The notes: a model not told the origin generated them from the sequence alone. Shown: positions 23,275 through 36,544, counted from the stretch's first letter. The stretch: 64,000 nucleotides of DNA from Lolium rigidum (GCF_022539505.1 NC_061511.1:38367144-38431143), one strand, 5' to 3'. Numbers and translations: made by a program.

Positions 23275-23506
23275 GGGTGTGTTTGGATTGTTACCAAATC
23301 ATACCCTACCAATTTTTTGGTCATGACCAAAAGATTGGTTGTTGTTTGGATAGTTACCAATTTTTTGGCTTGCCAATGTTCCACTACCAACTCTAGTTCA
23401 ATTTTTTAGCCAATGTTGGTCAACTTGTGGGCAAGGAATAGCTCAGCCAAAATATTGGCTAGCCAAAATTTTGGTGGGGCAATCTTGGGCACAAACCAAA
23501 CACACC
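23275..23506. mobile_element. hAT-like MITE (232 bp)
   Basis: Terminal inverted repeats GGGTGTGTTTGG and CCAAACACACC are flanked by an 8-bp duplication with one mismatch (CATATTAT / CATATTCT). The interior repeats ACCAATTTTTTGG and CCAAAATATTGGC words and is non-coding. Confidence 0.8.
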
Positions 23507-24280
23507 CATATTCTATACCCACAGTCCCACACGCTTATGTGAATAAACTTGATTAATAGTCACCCTTGTGCAGATACAGTTTGCTTCCATCCAAGTTTGA
23601 TGCTTTTAAAAACAATTATTAAAAGGGAAATAGTGTTTTCCACCTATGTGTAGATTGAAGTTACCACATTCGTTGTACCGGAACAATATGTGTGAAAAAT
23701 AAAGATGTAAGTTTCTGCTCCAAGTACTACTGTACACTCTTGCGTAACCAACGATTAAGGTCGTGTGGCCTATCTGGTTCATTTTATTGCATAGGGATCC
23801 CCTGCAAATTATGTAACACGTACTTTAATTTGATATATAGAGCGGCAGAAACCTCTCTTGCTGTAATTTCTAAAGAGAAATGCACATTAGCGAGGGAAAA
23901 CTTCCATGTCAAAGTTCGTATGGGACCTTGACACTTGTCTGAGTAACATGTCAGTGCAACTTTCATGTTAATGTGAAATGTTAAGTCCTACCAGCGATAA
24001 CACTATCAAGAAGTTCTGCTACAATTTTCATCAAACCCCTAAATGGTGTAGCATAAACATAAGATTCAATGTTAAATCTCACAAGACTCCAACCTGAGCT
24101 CTGAATGTGTACAATGTGTCTCCTGGTACCTCAGGAGAAGGTGAAGTGCAGCTGTGCATGTTAAGGAGTGTCAAATACTCGAACGCTTTTTGAGTACTGT
24201 GTACAGTCAAATGGAAGTACATCTTATTGCAGACCTTAATACGAAGTTTGAAAAGTGAATGGTGTAAAGTAACCTCACCA

Positions 24281-24387
24281 CAAGCCTCCGTGGCAGCAGG
24301 CCATTTCCAAAAATCTGCGCTTTGAAATCTCATGTTTATTTTTTGCATACCACTCCCTATCTCTCTGCCTCTTGACCCCTTTAGGAT
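24281..24387 (-). pseudogene. Exon-like fragment encoding a basic stretch
   Basis: The fragment is bordered by an acceptor TATATATGCAG and a donor GTGAGG. One frame is open throughout: PKGVKRQRDREWYAKNKHEI, then SKRRFLEMACCHGG. The RxRExYAKNKxEI pattern looks like real protein sequence, but the family is not identified. Confidence 0.4.
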
Positions 24388-26200
24388 CTGCATATATAGC
24401 ATGTTTTAGAAATTCACATAATCTGTACCATGCTCAACGCAACGTTCATTGTTAATTACCTTGTCTTTACCCAATAGTTATGTCCTGAATGGAGTCCCCT
24501 TGGAAGATGAAATCCATTTGGTGATTGCCAATATCATGTAATTGAGCAACTGACAATAAATACGCATTCACTACCAAATAAATAAATTTCTAGAAAACAA
24601 AATGAAGTTCACAGCCGACTAATTTCCATATGCTAGTAACTACTTGAGAACATTCCAACTTAGTGTAGTGCATGAATAGAAGGAAAACTTGAATTCAATT
24701 GCATATGTGTATGAGCTTCATACACTCTAAGATATGGACATAATTTCTATAGGTTTAGGCATCCAAAACATTACTATAATTATATACATGTAACCATTTA
24801 TATCAAAATACCTGCACCACTCACTGGTTGTATGGTAGGCAGGCGGAGGACCGTTGCTTAATCTGAAGTTCTTTCCAGTTGTACCTTGAAATTATTGCAC
24901 ATAATTACTTCAGAGTAGAATCTTCATGAAAATAATAAAGCTCGTGAGTATTCTTAAACAACGTACTAGAAGTCAAAAATAAAAAAACTTCAAATAATAT
25001 CTTTCAGGATGAAAATATAGCTTTATGCTTCTATGAATAAAAGTACTAATAAGATATATCTCAATATCTGGACAACCAAAAAGGATGAAACAAAAAATCT
25101 TTTGTTCAGGTCTTACCAAGAATCTGTTAATATATAGATTAAAGTAACTGAAAATGTCAAATTCGGAAATCAATGAGGCATATGCAAATCAACTCCATCA
25201 ACCACATTGGATTTTCGAAATACTTCCCAACTTGCTAAATAGTTGACAAAAAGCCTTGTTAAAAGCCTAATCTTTCTCATATTTAATTGATCAAGCCGTT
25301 TTCTTTCATTATCTGAATAACTTTCAAATTGTTTACTTAACTTTTCTTTGTCAAACTGTACTGAAGTTCAGCTTTTGTACTTCGTCAATTTTAACTCCTG
25401 CAATAATTCAAGCAATATGCCAGAAGAATAGTTCTATCTCCCATGTAAAACAGAATATAATCCTAATCAAATTGCAAAAGCCAACAACACGGAACAAGGA
25501 ATCCCCTCTAATCTTTACAGACATTTGCCGGCCATTGATGCCCTAGATGAATCCCCTCCAATGTGTAAAGACAGTGCACATAGATTACTCATATCCTCCC
25601 TCCAATCTTCTAAAATAAAAAGTAAAACAACAGTAAATAAATTGTCACACTGACCTGAAGGATTAACGAATTACCTCCATTACTCTAGTAACAGAATCGT
25701 GTTAAGGCGTGGCAGATGGAGAGAGAGGTTCCATCAGTGGACGGGATCAGCGGCAGAAATAAAGGCGTGCACCTGAACCAAGCGAGACCCTGCTGTTGAG
25801 GGTGAATAGGATGTCGCGGGGGTACTGACTATTGGCTGGAGCAGGGAACATAACCGGGATGCTCGATCCAGTGCTCTCACTGACCCATGAAGGCAGCAGC
25901 GGATCTCGAGTTTCCTGCTAGTCCCGCGACGACGGCGTCAGATACGGCGTTTCTTCGAACTGAGGAAAACAGCTGGGGCGGCATCCACGGCGGCATGCGC
26001 GGGATGCGTGGACTGCGATTGTGGAGAGCGGCGCTGCGGTGTGACGGTCGGTCGACGCTTGCGGCGGCATGCGGCAACGTGCAGGATCTAGTTAGTGTAG
26101 GGCTAAGATTTGTTGGATCTGCCTCTCTCTCCCTTTTGATATTGGTGGAGATAGACAGCTGACAGTGAAAAGTCAGTTTGCCAAACGGTTCAACTGCGAA

Positions 26201-27344
26201 CAACAGCTTTCTACGATAGCAGCTCTGCCACAGGCGATAACTGCTTATTTAAAAGCCATAATCCAACCAAACAACCCCCTTACTGTAAAGAATCGTGTTT
26301 GGCTGCTGAAACACACCGGTCGGTTGTTTTTGTTGTTCGGTTGGACTTTGGCTCATAAGCGTGGAAAGCTAGCCTAAAAGCCCAATCAAACACCCCGGCC
26401 GGCCATAACTTTTTGTACATAGTAAAATTATAGTATTACTTTCGATTTTAAAAACATGAACTGATAACTTCACCGGTTCGATTACCGAAACTATGCTTCA
26501 GGCGTGGCTAGGAGTAGATGGGCTGGTATGGTTGCAGGCATTGGACAGTCACCTTCAAGTTGGTGGGTTCAAGCCTATGGAAAGTATTGCCCGCGTTCTG
26601 ATGAGATGGTGTGACCATTTGGTTCCTCGACGACTAGACCGATTGTCGCTTAGGCAAACCAGTTGCTATCTAAAAACTGCGCTGACGTACCAAAGTGTTG
26701 ACTTAACGTAATGAACGTATAATTGAACGAACAAGTTGCAGTTGTTTTATCAGGTCAGAATAGAAGGACTATTTATAGAGACTAACAAAACAAGTCTTGT
26801 CACCTCTCCTTTGAGTTTGTCGGCATGCAGATGCGGATCGACTGGTCGTGTAGCCAACTGGCATACAAGCATCTCTTATTTGTTTGCCTGGAAATGTATA
26901 TCTAGACGTATGCACACCAATCCCACTCGATAAATTGCTTTTTTTTTTAACTTATTAAGACACTCTTAATTTTATCTCATTGTGTTAATAAGTATTGCTA
27001 GCTATCAGTTGGTAGGTGCATCCCTTTCTCCAACGAATACTACACAACATTGACAGCAAAAATTAAGATTGGATGGATACATTGTCACTCGCCGATAGAA
27101 AATAGAGTAATTCCCCGCAACGATTAGTAGCACAAAGTCCATGTTTTCAGATCATTTTTTTTTTGAGAAACCATGTTTTCAGATCATGCTTTGCCATGTT
27201 TTGCTTAAATTAGTGCAGATGTTAGCGTGCATGTTACACCACTTGGCTAGCTCGTTTGTTTACTTGACATGCTTTTTTCTGCGAAAAGGGGCAGACATGT
27301 GCTGCAACAACCAATTCTGTTGCTCTCTCTCTCTCTACCTTGCT
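26201..27344. other. Upstream region of the lectin kinase gene
   Basis: No gene is recognised. Short ORFs at 26493-26933 lack family features. A micro-retroposon is at 27156-27170, and a CTCTCTCT pyrimidine patch (27322-27337) lies just before the TATA box. Confidence 0.5.
27156..27170 (-). mobile_element. 15-bp retroposon stub with 17-bp target duplication
   Basis: CCATGTTTTCAGATCAT occurs at 27139-27155 and 27171-27187. Only TTTTTTTTTGAGAAA lies between them. It sits about 190 bp upstream of the lectin kinase TATA box. Confidence 0.85.
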
Positions 27345-27352
27345 TATATATC
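27345..27352 (+). promoter_or_regulatory. TATA box of the lectin receptor kinase
   Basis: TATATATCC lies 84-91 bp before the chosen ATG, directly after a pyrimidine patch. A start site near 27375 would give a leader of about 60 bases. This is an inference from spacing. Confidence 0.6.
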
Positions 27353-27435
27353 CATGCCAACTGCCCAGAGCCCACACAAGTACATTTCAACTTGACCGAG
27401 TGCAAGCTCAAAGCGAGCTCTCAGGTTGCAACATT

Positions 27436-30400
27436 ATGGCGCCTGAAAATGCTACTGCACGCATCTTTCTCGCTGCCTGCTTCTTCTTCTTGTCCTACTC
27501 CCACCATGTTACTGCTGCCACCTCGCCGCCTCCATCCTTCAGCTTCAACTTCTCAAACACCACCAAGGACCAACTAGGAGATCTCCGGTTCGAGGGAGAC
27601 GCCGCTCTGAATGGCAACCTGGTTGACCTCACCTGCAACGATGATTCCTTGTTCTGCCTGGGGCGGATGTCATACAACCACCCGGTGGCCTTGTACGACA
27701 ACAACACGGGCGAGGTGGCCAGCTTCGCCACCACCTTCACCTTCGCCATCAACATATTGCCCAACACAACCCAAAGGGGAGACGGTATGACCTTCTTCCT
27801 CTCTGGCTACCCCTCAAGGTTACCGCCAGGCTCGTCCGGTAGCGTCTTTGGCCTGAGGAACTGGACCAATACTAGCCCCTCCGGAGAAGACCGGTTCGTC
27901 GCCATCGAGTTTGACCCGTTCAACAACGGGCAATGGGATTCCATATCAAACGACCACATTGGCATCGACCTCAATTCCCTGACCTCAATTAGCTCAACGA
28001 GGTTGCCGATCTACAGCCTCAACGGCACCATGACGGCGACCATCACTTTTGACAACGCCACCCGGATACTGGAGGCCATACTGAACTTTGATTACAATAG
28101 TTCTCTTGCCCCCGCTAGTGTCAAGACACAGCTACCAGCTCAGCTCGATGCGTTGCTCCCGCCGGTGGTGTCTGTGGGGTTCTCGGCGGGAACCGGTGGA
28201 TACTCTGAGCTGCATCAGATACACTCCTGGTCCTTCAACTCAACTATGGCAGCCACGGGTACGGAATTTCTGGATTTTGGAAATAGTAATGACTTATGAT
28301 CAAAAGCAGCATATATGTCCATTTGCAAAATAAATAAAAAACAGCATATCTATCATGAGCAAATTAGATTTCATGCTTCAGTATACATGAACTAATAACT
28401 GCTCTTTCCATCCTATAATATAAGATATTATTAGATATCTTGTAGGACAGAGGGAGTACTATATAAATTTGTTTGGTTATTATATCTTTAGCCTAATAGT
28501 ATAGTAGATTTTACTCCCTGTTTGAAATTGATATGTGTGTTGTACAGATACACCCACAAGAGATAACGTATTTCATCCGAATCAAGGCAAGGTGTTTGGC
28601 ATCAAAGGTATACATGGAACCAAATTCATCATATTGTTCGTACATTTCATACTATTTGAAGCTACTACGCATAATCGGCGCAATAATAAATTTTGATAAT
28701 CTTTCAAATCACATTAATATTTAATATATCACATATTATGATCAGTTTATAACAAATCCTGATTAATCAAGTGAAAACTAGAAGGATAATGTCAATGATT
28801 AATTTACCCTCCATCTCAAGATTATGGTAAGATGGGGTACTAGTGGAAGGGATAAGTTGATGATTATTAATTTACTAGTTTTCAATGAATCACAAGAGCT
28901 ACATATTACATATTTACATCTACAAACCCAGGTCTATAGAATGGCTCTTTGGAATAGCTTATAGGATGGATTCGGTCTTGGGCCGGGCAGGGATTTTTGT
29001 TCCTTATCGCAAAGCATAACCTTCTGCTCCAAGTCTTCGATCTTCACTGTGATAAGATACAATCCATTCATTTACCAAAACAGGGATATGTCCAGTGTTA
29101 TTAATTGTTACAGTATGCATCTCCCTTACCTTTATAACTATTCATCGACAGCCTATACATACCTGGCTACTGCATATCCAAAAAAGATATGAGAGTTGAG
29201 TTGAAATTAATCACTTTGTTCTCCATAAGTATTTAGGAAAGATACACAATATTCTGTTTATTTTTATACAATTTATCTTGAAAATCATCTTTTGCAGTAT
29301 TGCTTGCCCACTGAAAGTAGTGCTCCTCCTAATTTGTCAGCTCTAATAGAGCAAGCCCACATTTCACATCGTCGCATGGTACGTACGTATGAGGCATGAA
29401 CTAATAATAAAGAGGCCTAGGTGTCAACAACTAGTCGTTTGAGCCGGGAATGTACGGTAGCGGGTGGCTCACATGTCATGCTGGCTAGGGCATCGGTTGT
29501 TGAAATTCTACAAACAAGAACTCTTTTTTCAACAAATTAAATGACATGATATTTTATATCTCTACTTTACAATTTTGCTAGACACAAAACAACAAAAAAG
29601 TCTTTTCTGAGATATTTAACCGCCATCTAGAAAGTATAAAAGACATATTGTACATTATATCATATTGTAATACTGTAGAAAAATAGTATTGTCAGTTCTT
29701 GCCATTAATGTATTTATGCATACCAAAAGTGTGTGCAGACTAAAATTACTTAAGAGGTGATGAAAAGACGAATGGCTTGTAGAAGCGATACAACTATATA
29801 TATTGTATTTTGTTTACACATATCATTTATTGACTAAGAGAATTTCATGTCAGCAACCATGCTACAAAATTATAGCAATATATGTACTCCCTCTGTACCA
29901 GATTACAGGAGTATATTGGCCGAGTGTTGTGAGTTGTGACCGAAGTGGATGGCGACTGGGCAAAAAAAATCTTAAGTTTGCATGCCAACGATCTTAGCGA
30001 AAATTACTGCAGGCCCACGTTCCGTTACTCCTTCAGTTTGAATACATCACGATGAAAACCCCTTCAGTTTGCATGCAACATGATAAAAACGGCGGGCATT
30101 GGTCAAACTCACTTAGTTGGGGTAATGGATACATAATTAACCTAAATTTCCGGCCGTATAGCTCCAAAAAAGCTATTACCCGTATAATCTGATACTGAGG
30201 GAGTACAAAGTCTTGTCTGAGACTCTTATACCTACAAAAAATGGCATTACCACAATGTATCACTGCTTCTGCTGCCCACATATTCATGCATTTAGGGAGT
30301 GCATGGTTTTTCACCTAAAATAGGTTATATGTATTAATAATTAGTTCTCTTTTCCTTCTTCCTTTCTGCAGGTCGTCAGGGCCAAAATTTGGTTATTGGA

Positions 30401-31577
30401 GGATTGGTGATACTCGTGTTAGCCGTGTTGTTGGCAATCTGGTCGACCTTTTCATGGTGTAGGTTGAAACGCATACGGAACTCCTTTGGCAAGGATAGTC
30501 GGCTTAAACGATACGAGTACAGCGACCTGTCCATGGCAACAGACAGATTCTCCGAAAAGAAGGAGATCGGAAAGGGTGGCTTTGGCGTGGTCTACAGTGG
30601 GAGTCTCAAGAAGAAGGATGTGGCTGTCAAGAAAATCCTGAAGGACTCGAGAGGAGAATTCAAGGACTTCCTTGCCGAGCTTGGTTCCATTGACGGAACG
30701 GGCCACGTGAACTTGGTGAGGCTCGAAGGCTGGTGCTGCAGCGTTAACAATTACATGTTTTGGTGCTTGGGAAGGCAGCATGTCGAGCTCTTTCTTGTGT
30801 ATGAACTCGTGCCAAATGGAACACTACATCAGCACCTGTATGAAAAGTCAGAAGTGTTGTCATGGGAAATGAGGTATAATTTCGATACGTTTTCTCTCTT
30901 TTCATGTATTGCTCTATGTCTTATTTATATGAAATATATTTTTATTCATAAAATGGAAGAAACCTCTTTGATGTATATGTGATGTATGAGAAAATATTTG
31001 CAGGTTCAAAATTGTGAAGGGTTTATGCAACGCCCTTCATTATCTCCACCACCAATGTAGCCAATACATATTGCATAGAGATATCAAACCAGGCAACATT
31101 CTACTCGATAGTGAATTCAACGCCAAGCTCGGTGACTTTGGCCTGTCTAGGGTCGCCGAGCACAACAACGTAACATCAGTGCAAACGGAAGCAGCTGCTG
31201 GGACTATGCGCTACATGGATCCACAGAGCATGACAGATGGACAGGCCAACTTACGCCGCAGCTCCGATGTCTACAGCTTTGGAATCGTCCTGCTAGAGAT
31301 AGCACATGGAAAGTATAACCCCGGCCTTGTTCGACATCTGCACAAGAATCGACCATATACATTCGTGGAGGACGTTGCCGACGAGAAGCTAGCTGGACAA
31401 TTTGACAGGGTGCAGATGGAGCGTGTTATTATCCTGGGCCTCCGATGTTGTGAAGAAGTCGCGAGCAAACGACCTTCACTTGATGCTGCAGCAATGCAAT
31501 TCCTGGAGAGTGGTGGGGAGTTGCATGCTGCCACGATTCATAAAGATGAGCCCCGCCCTACTACTCCTCGTGCCTAG
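27436..31577 (+). CDS. L-type lectin-domain receptor-like kinase (3 exons, 632 aa)
   Basis: Exons are 27436-28258, 30372-30873 and 31004-31577, joined at GT/AG borders (phases 1 and 1) into 633 codons including the TAG stop. ATG 27436 is chosen because it starts a signal peptide (MAPENATARIFLAACFFFLS). The legume-lectin domain spans residues ~35-275, with VAIEFDPFNNGQWD and HIGIDLNS. It holds about ten N-glycosylation sequons. A membrane helix starts exon 2 (LVIGGLVILVLAVLLAIW). The kinase has a GKGGFGVVYSG loop, VAVKKI lysine, HRDIKPGNILLD catalytic loop and LGDFGLSR. The activation segment ends RYMDPQ, where relatives usually have GY(M/I)DPE. The protein should sit in the plasma membrane with the lectin outside; the ligand is unknown. 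No damage is visible and codon use is GC-rich, unlike the surrounding repeats. Family call is firm; expression is not shown. Confidence 0.93.
28405..28459. mobile_element. Short Stowaway-like MITE remnant
   Basis: CTTTCCATCCTATAATATAAG on the left and GGACAGAGGGAGTA on the right resemble Stowaway ends (CTCCCTCCGTCC). The element is only about 55 bp. Confidence 0.5.
29887..30203. mobile_element. Stowaway MITE (317 bp) in lectin kinase intron 1
   Basis: The ends CTCCCTCTGTACCAGATTA and TAATCTGATACTGAGGGAG are inverted repeats flanked by TA dinucleotides (29885-29886 and 30204-30205). The interior is non-coding. Confidence 0.88.
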
Positions 31578-31640
31578 CTAGCTATCATCAGAAACCTTGA
31601 TCATGTACACACTTATTCCTGATTCACATCTGTCACTATA

Positions 31641-34600
31641 TTTTTTTCGATAAAGAGCGCTTTCATTACTTTTTAAAAGTATTACACTCAGCCTCTACGT
31701 AACAAAGATGCACACAGCCGCACACACAAAGTATCATAGTAGCACACACAAGGTATCAAAAAGGCAATAACTGAAGGACTAATAACATGGGACGACGACT
31801 AAGACGCAGAGGACTCTATCCGTAGATTACGCCGCCATCTATGTTGGGAAAAAATTTCCTTCGCCACATCCTCCAACCGTGTAGAAACATCCATAAAGAG
31901 GTCTCGATTCTCTAGCTTCTGGAGCAAAGACCACGAACGGAGCAAAGCGGCGGATCGGTAGATAACCTGCAACAACAAGAAGAATTAGAATCATGGAAAA
32001 TCTTATCATTTCTACATAGCCAAAGCGACCAAATAATGGCAATCATCCCCACCCTAATAAAAGTTTTATACCTACGATCCACCCCATTGAGCCATCTGCC
32101 AAAAAAATTGGCAACACTCTGAGGTGGATACAAGGTTGAACCTATTTGGGTTACTGACCATATAGATCTCGCAAATTGACAATTGAAAAAAAGATGGTTG
32201 ATTGTCTCATCATGATGACAAAAGACACACTTTTTGCTACCTTGCCAATTACGCTTTACAAGATTATCCTTAGTAAGAATTATCCCCCTACGAAGATACC
32301 AAGCAAAGATCTTTGTTTTTAGTGGTATCTTCATAGACTAGATTTTTTTATTAGTAAATACCGGCTTATCTGATTGGATTAACGCTTTATATATTGAATC
32401 TACAGAGAATTTACCACTCTCATTAAGATTCCATCTAACCACATCAGACCCCTGCGTCAACTGAACCCTTTCGAGTCGTTGAAGCAACGTATTCCATAAT
32501 ACTAGCCTTGGGCCTAGAAGATCCCGTCTGAATGCCATATTAACCGGTGAGTCTTGCATCACCGTTGCAATGGTGTCAGATTTGTGGTGGACTATACTGT
32601 ATAGAGCTGGATACTGTTCCCGAAGGGTGGTATTACCTAACCACTTATCCTCCCAAAACCGTACCTGAGATCCATCCTTGATCGAGAAAGATGTGTATGG
32701 GAAAAATAAATTCTTTGTCGCCATGAGACCAGCCCAAAAGTGCGAGTCTCTAGGTCTTCAAACCACCTGGGATAAAGCCTTTGAGCCTACATACTTTCTC
32801 TTTAGAATCGTTTGCCATATACCTTCTTCTGAAAGAAGTTTAAATAACCATTTTCCAAGTAGGGCTCGATTTTTTATCTCAAGATCATGGATACCGAGTC
32901 CACCCTGATCTTTTGGTCGACAAACTACATTCCATTTAGCCAGTCGATATTTCTTTTTTTCACTATCTCCTTACCAAAAGAATCTAGATCGGAAATAATC
33001 CAATCGGTGCAAGACCCCTTAAGGAAATTGGAAGAAAAGAAATCATATACAACATCATATTACTTAGTACTAAATTAATGAGAACCAACCGTCCGCCAAG
33101 AGATAGTAGTTTTTCTTTCCAACTTGATAGGCGTTTTTGAAGTCTCTCCTCGACTTGTTTCCATTCAGCTAGATTAAGTCTCCGATAATGAATCGGGATA
33201 CCTAGGTAGCTAATTGGAAACTGACCTATCCCGCAACCAAATAGATCGACATATAAGGAGCTCTCGTCTTGGGCTTCGCCGAGGCAGAACAATTCACTTT
33301 TATGGAAATTGATTTTAAGACCAGAAAGCTTCTCAAAAGCTGATAGTATCAACTTAAGATTCGTCGCTTTCTCAAGGTCATGTTCCATAAATAAATTATA
33401 TCATCGGCATATTGAAGTATGGAGAGGCCACCATCAACTAGATGTGGAACTACTCCTTCAATATGACCGTCTGCTTTAGCCCGTTCAATAATAATTGCAA
33501 GCATATCCGCCACTATGTTAAACAACATAGGTGACAATGGATCGCCTTTCCGCAACCCCTTTTTCGTCTGAAAGTATTTGCCCACATCATCATTGACTTT
33601 AATGGAAATACTTCCACCGAAAATAAAATTGTGAAATAAAGAACGCCACTCATTTGAAAAACCTTTCATTCTGAGTGTTTGTTGTAAGAAAGACCATTTG
33701 ACCTTATCATATGCTTTTTCAAAGTCAATTTTTGAAATAACTCTATTCAACTTTTTCCTATGAAGCTCATGCACAGTTTCATGCAAAGTGACTACCCCAT
33801 CGAGGATATTCCTTCCTTGCATAAAAGTCGTCTGAGACGGGCGCACACCATGATCAGCAACCGAGTTAAGTCTTAAAGTTGCGGTTTTTGTGAAAATTTT
33901 AAAGCTAACATTTAGGAGAAAAATAGGCCGATATTGTTGAATCCGCTCTGCCTCCATAACCTTAGGTAGTAACATTATCTCACCGAAATTAAGACGAAAC
34001 AATTCTAGCTGATCTTTCTGCAAAGCAGAAAATAAAGCTAAAAGGTCTGACTTAATAATTTCCCAGAAATTTTGGTAGAACTCTGCTGGAAAGCCATCCG
34101 GACCTGGTGCTTTATTATGATCCATCTGGAAAACCGTCTTCTTGACCTCCTCCTCAGAATAAGGTGCTGTCAAAAAGGCATTTTCTTCTGGGGATACTTG
34201 GGGAAAATCATGAATCATGGATTCTTCCATAGTGAAAGTTCCTTCATCCGGATCCCCAAATAGACCCTTATAATAATTTGTAATGTAAGATTTGAGTTGT
34301 TCATGCCCCACAATCGTACCCTCATCCTGAACAAGAGAGTGAATAAGTTTCTTCCTATGTCTGCCATTAGCGACAGAATGGAAGTATGTTGTGTTCGAAT
34401 CTCCTTCTAGGATAAATTGGACTTTAGATCGTTGATACCATTTAAGCTCCTCCTCTCTCAACATGGAAGCCATCTGCGCATTATATTGATTCTTAAGATC
34501 AATTTCTTGCGGTGAAAGCAACCGTGTCTCGGCAAGTGCTTCAAGATCATCAATCAAGCATGTAAGGCAAAGTTTCTCAGCTCTAAGAAAACTAGCTACA

Positions 34601-35872
34601 TGTCTTGCCCATCCTCCAAGGTGTTTCCGCATGGCACGGGGTTTTATATTCCACCTTTGGATAGGACTAGAACCAGCAATAGGTCTCTCCCATACTCGCT
34701 TAACCATATCCGAAAATCCATCACCGTTGCAACCATCCTAATTCAAATATGAATTGGCGTTTACATTGTGTTCTAAGCTTGCCGGTTGATAAAAGTATGG
34801 GAGCATGATCCGACAAACCTTCAATACGAGGAAGAGCCCGTACGTGACCATAGGATATTTTGATTCCCAATTATGGTCCATAAGTACACGATCTAATTTC
34901 TCGTATGTAGGTACCGGAAGGTTATTCGCCCAAGTGAACTATCTCCCAACCATTTCAACCTCTTTCAAATCCAAACTGTCGATGATAGCATTGAATAAAA
35001 AAAGCCAATGGTTGTAAAAATGGCCCATACTTTTTCTCATGAGAAAACCTCAGCAAATTGAAATCCCCCCTTATGATGATAGGATATGGGTTATCTTTCG
35101 CCAGGTTAACCAATTCAAGAAAAAAGCAGCCTTGTGCTCGGCTTGGGCGGCACCATACACGGTGACAAGGCTCCAAATGAAATTGTCGGACTTGTTACAG
35201 ATGTGGAGTTTAATATGAAAATCTCCTTCCGAACAAGCCAACACTTCCATAGTGGAATTCCTGACACCAAGTAAAATGCCTCCAGAACGATCTCGAGGAG
35301 GACGAGAAAACCAGGAGAAATCTACCCCACCAGAGATGCGTCTTAGAAGGCTCCCCATGAAATCTTGTTTCCCGGTCTCGGAAATACCCACAAAATCTAA
35401 ACAATGTTCTGTTATACAATCAACGATATGTAAATGTTTAGCCAAGTCTTTGAGACCTCTGCTATTCGAGAACATACCATTCATTGTGCAACCATTGTAG
35501 ATTTTGTCGATCTAACCTTAGAAGAAAACTTAGATTTTTTAAAGCAGAATTAGCTTTGGATTTCTGAGCTAGTGCTTTCAGATCATAGACAGAACTTAGC
35601 ATCAATTCATCCAAATCTACTTCTGCTACCTCACCAACAAGCTGAGAAAGAAGCTGACCATCTATTGTGGCACTTAGCTCTTCATCATCCTGAATAGAGG
35701 TACTAGGCTTAGCTGAAACTTTTGGATTGACTTTTAATCTATAAAATTCCATATGTCTCAAAGCATTAGCTGAAACAGTAATAGCATCTTTATTCGAACC
35801 CAAACTAACCCCTACACTAGCAAGTTTAGAAGAAATAACTCTATCTGAAATAACTCTATCTGAAAATCTATT
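31641..35872 (-). mobile_element. 5'-truncated LINE (4.2 kb) just downstream of the lectin kinase
   Basis: A 10-bp duplication TGTCACTATA flanks it (31631-31640 and 35873-35882). The left end is a poly(T) run followed by CGATAAAGAGCGC, i.e. a LINE 3' end in minus orientation. The 5' end falls inside ORF1. It landed about 55 bp after the kinase stop codon, so it lies in or next to the 3' untranslated region. Confidence 0.92.
31912..35484 (-). pseudogene. LINE ORF2: endonuclease, reverse transcriptase, zf-RVT
   Basis: The endonuclease starts at 35484 (MNGMFSNSRGLKDLAKHLHI; VGISETGK; SRPPRDRSGGILLGV) and continues after a shift with IIIRGDFNLLRFSHEKK. The reverse transcriptase is the 34707-33349 frame, with KAPGPDGFPAEFYQ, KIDFEKAYDKVKW, GLRKGDPLSPMLFN and the catalytic LQYADDIIYL. 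After another shift the frame 33388-32984 continues the thumb (SYLGIPIHYRRLN). A TAG at 32338 replaces a Trp codon. The last piece (32334-31912) is the zf-RVT domain (KCVFCHHDETINHLFFNCQF). This order is that of plant L1-type LINEs. Catalytic Asp pair and endonuclease motifs are retained, but frameshifts and the stop make it inactive. Confidence 0.92.
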
Positions 35873-35878
35873 TGTCAC
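35462..35878 (-). pseudogene. LINE ORF1 C-terminal remnant
   Basis: A 138-residue frame with an acidic, Leu-rich C-terminus (LVGEVAEVDLDELMLSSVYD) lies directly upstream of ORF2. The apparent ATG at 35878 is in flanking DNA. The true ORF1 start is lost by 5' truncation. Confidence 0.6.
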
Positions 35879-36544
35879 TATATGTTGTATCCTTTCTTAA
35901 TTTTCTATATTCTCATGCTTTTCTCTTTCCCGTTTCCTGCTGCCACTAGTAGGGAAAGCCTCATCAGTGGCGCACCAAAAAAATGATTTTGTAGCGCATG
36001 GGCGGTGCGCCACAGAAATTTCGTCACAAAAATAAGGTTTCTGTGGCGCACCTGTACATGCGCCACATAATTAAGGTTTCTGTGGCACACGAGGTCTTAG
36101 GTGCGCCACAGAAAAAGGTGCGCCACAGAATTGATTTTCAGTGCGCCACAGAATTTGCTCGTATTATACACGATTTTGTGTTGCCTGCTATACACATACA
36201 TGTTATATACAACAATATACAACAACATACAGAAATATGCAGATATAATATAAATAGCATGTACATTGCACAAATATAATATAGACATCATCATCACATT
36301 ACTTAGAGCTCGATCGAGATACATATATAGTGGCAAGTGTCAAATGTTTTACATACAACTCTTAATTCATACAAATTTCACAATTTCGAGATACAAAGTG
36401 GTCTTCATCCGCTTCCGCCTTTGCTCCCTCCTCTCTACCCACCAGGCTCGCTTGCATCGGGATCTTCATCTGGTTCCTACTATGATCAAAATAGAAGAAA
36501 GTGAGACAAAGTGAGACCAACAAGTCCGATGCACAAGAGAAGTG

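Larger units (their letters stand above)
22243..26200 (-). other. Possible Helitron-derived region with exon-like fragments
   Basis: On the minus strand the left boundary ends in ACTAG followed by T. It is preceded by a 6-bp perfect hairpin (ACGTGC / GCACGT at 22256-22270), the layout of a Helitron 3' end. Exon-like pieces with GT/AG borders occur on the same strand at 24387-24281 and 23121-23076. A GC-rich segment near 25900-26010 could be a first exon (MPPWMPPQLFSSVRRNAVSD). The 5' end was not found and no helicase is present. Confidence 0.35.
28259..30371 (+). other. Intron 1 of the lectin kinase (2,113 bp)
   Basis: The donor is GTACGG after ACGG, and the acceptor is TTTCTGCAG. Reading through the donor gives 14 extra codons (to TAA/TGA near 28299) and would produce a soluble lectin without membrane helix or kinase. 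The intron holds a Stowaway-like fragment (about 28405-28459) and a full Stowaway MITE. Confidence 0.85.
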
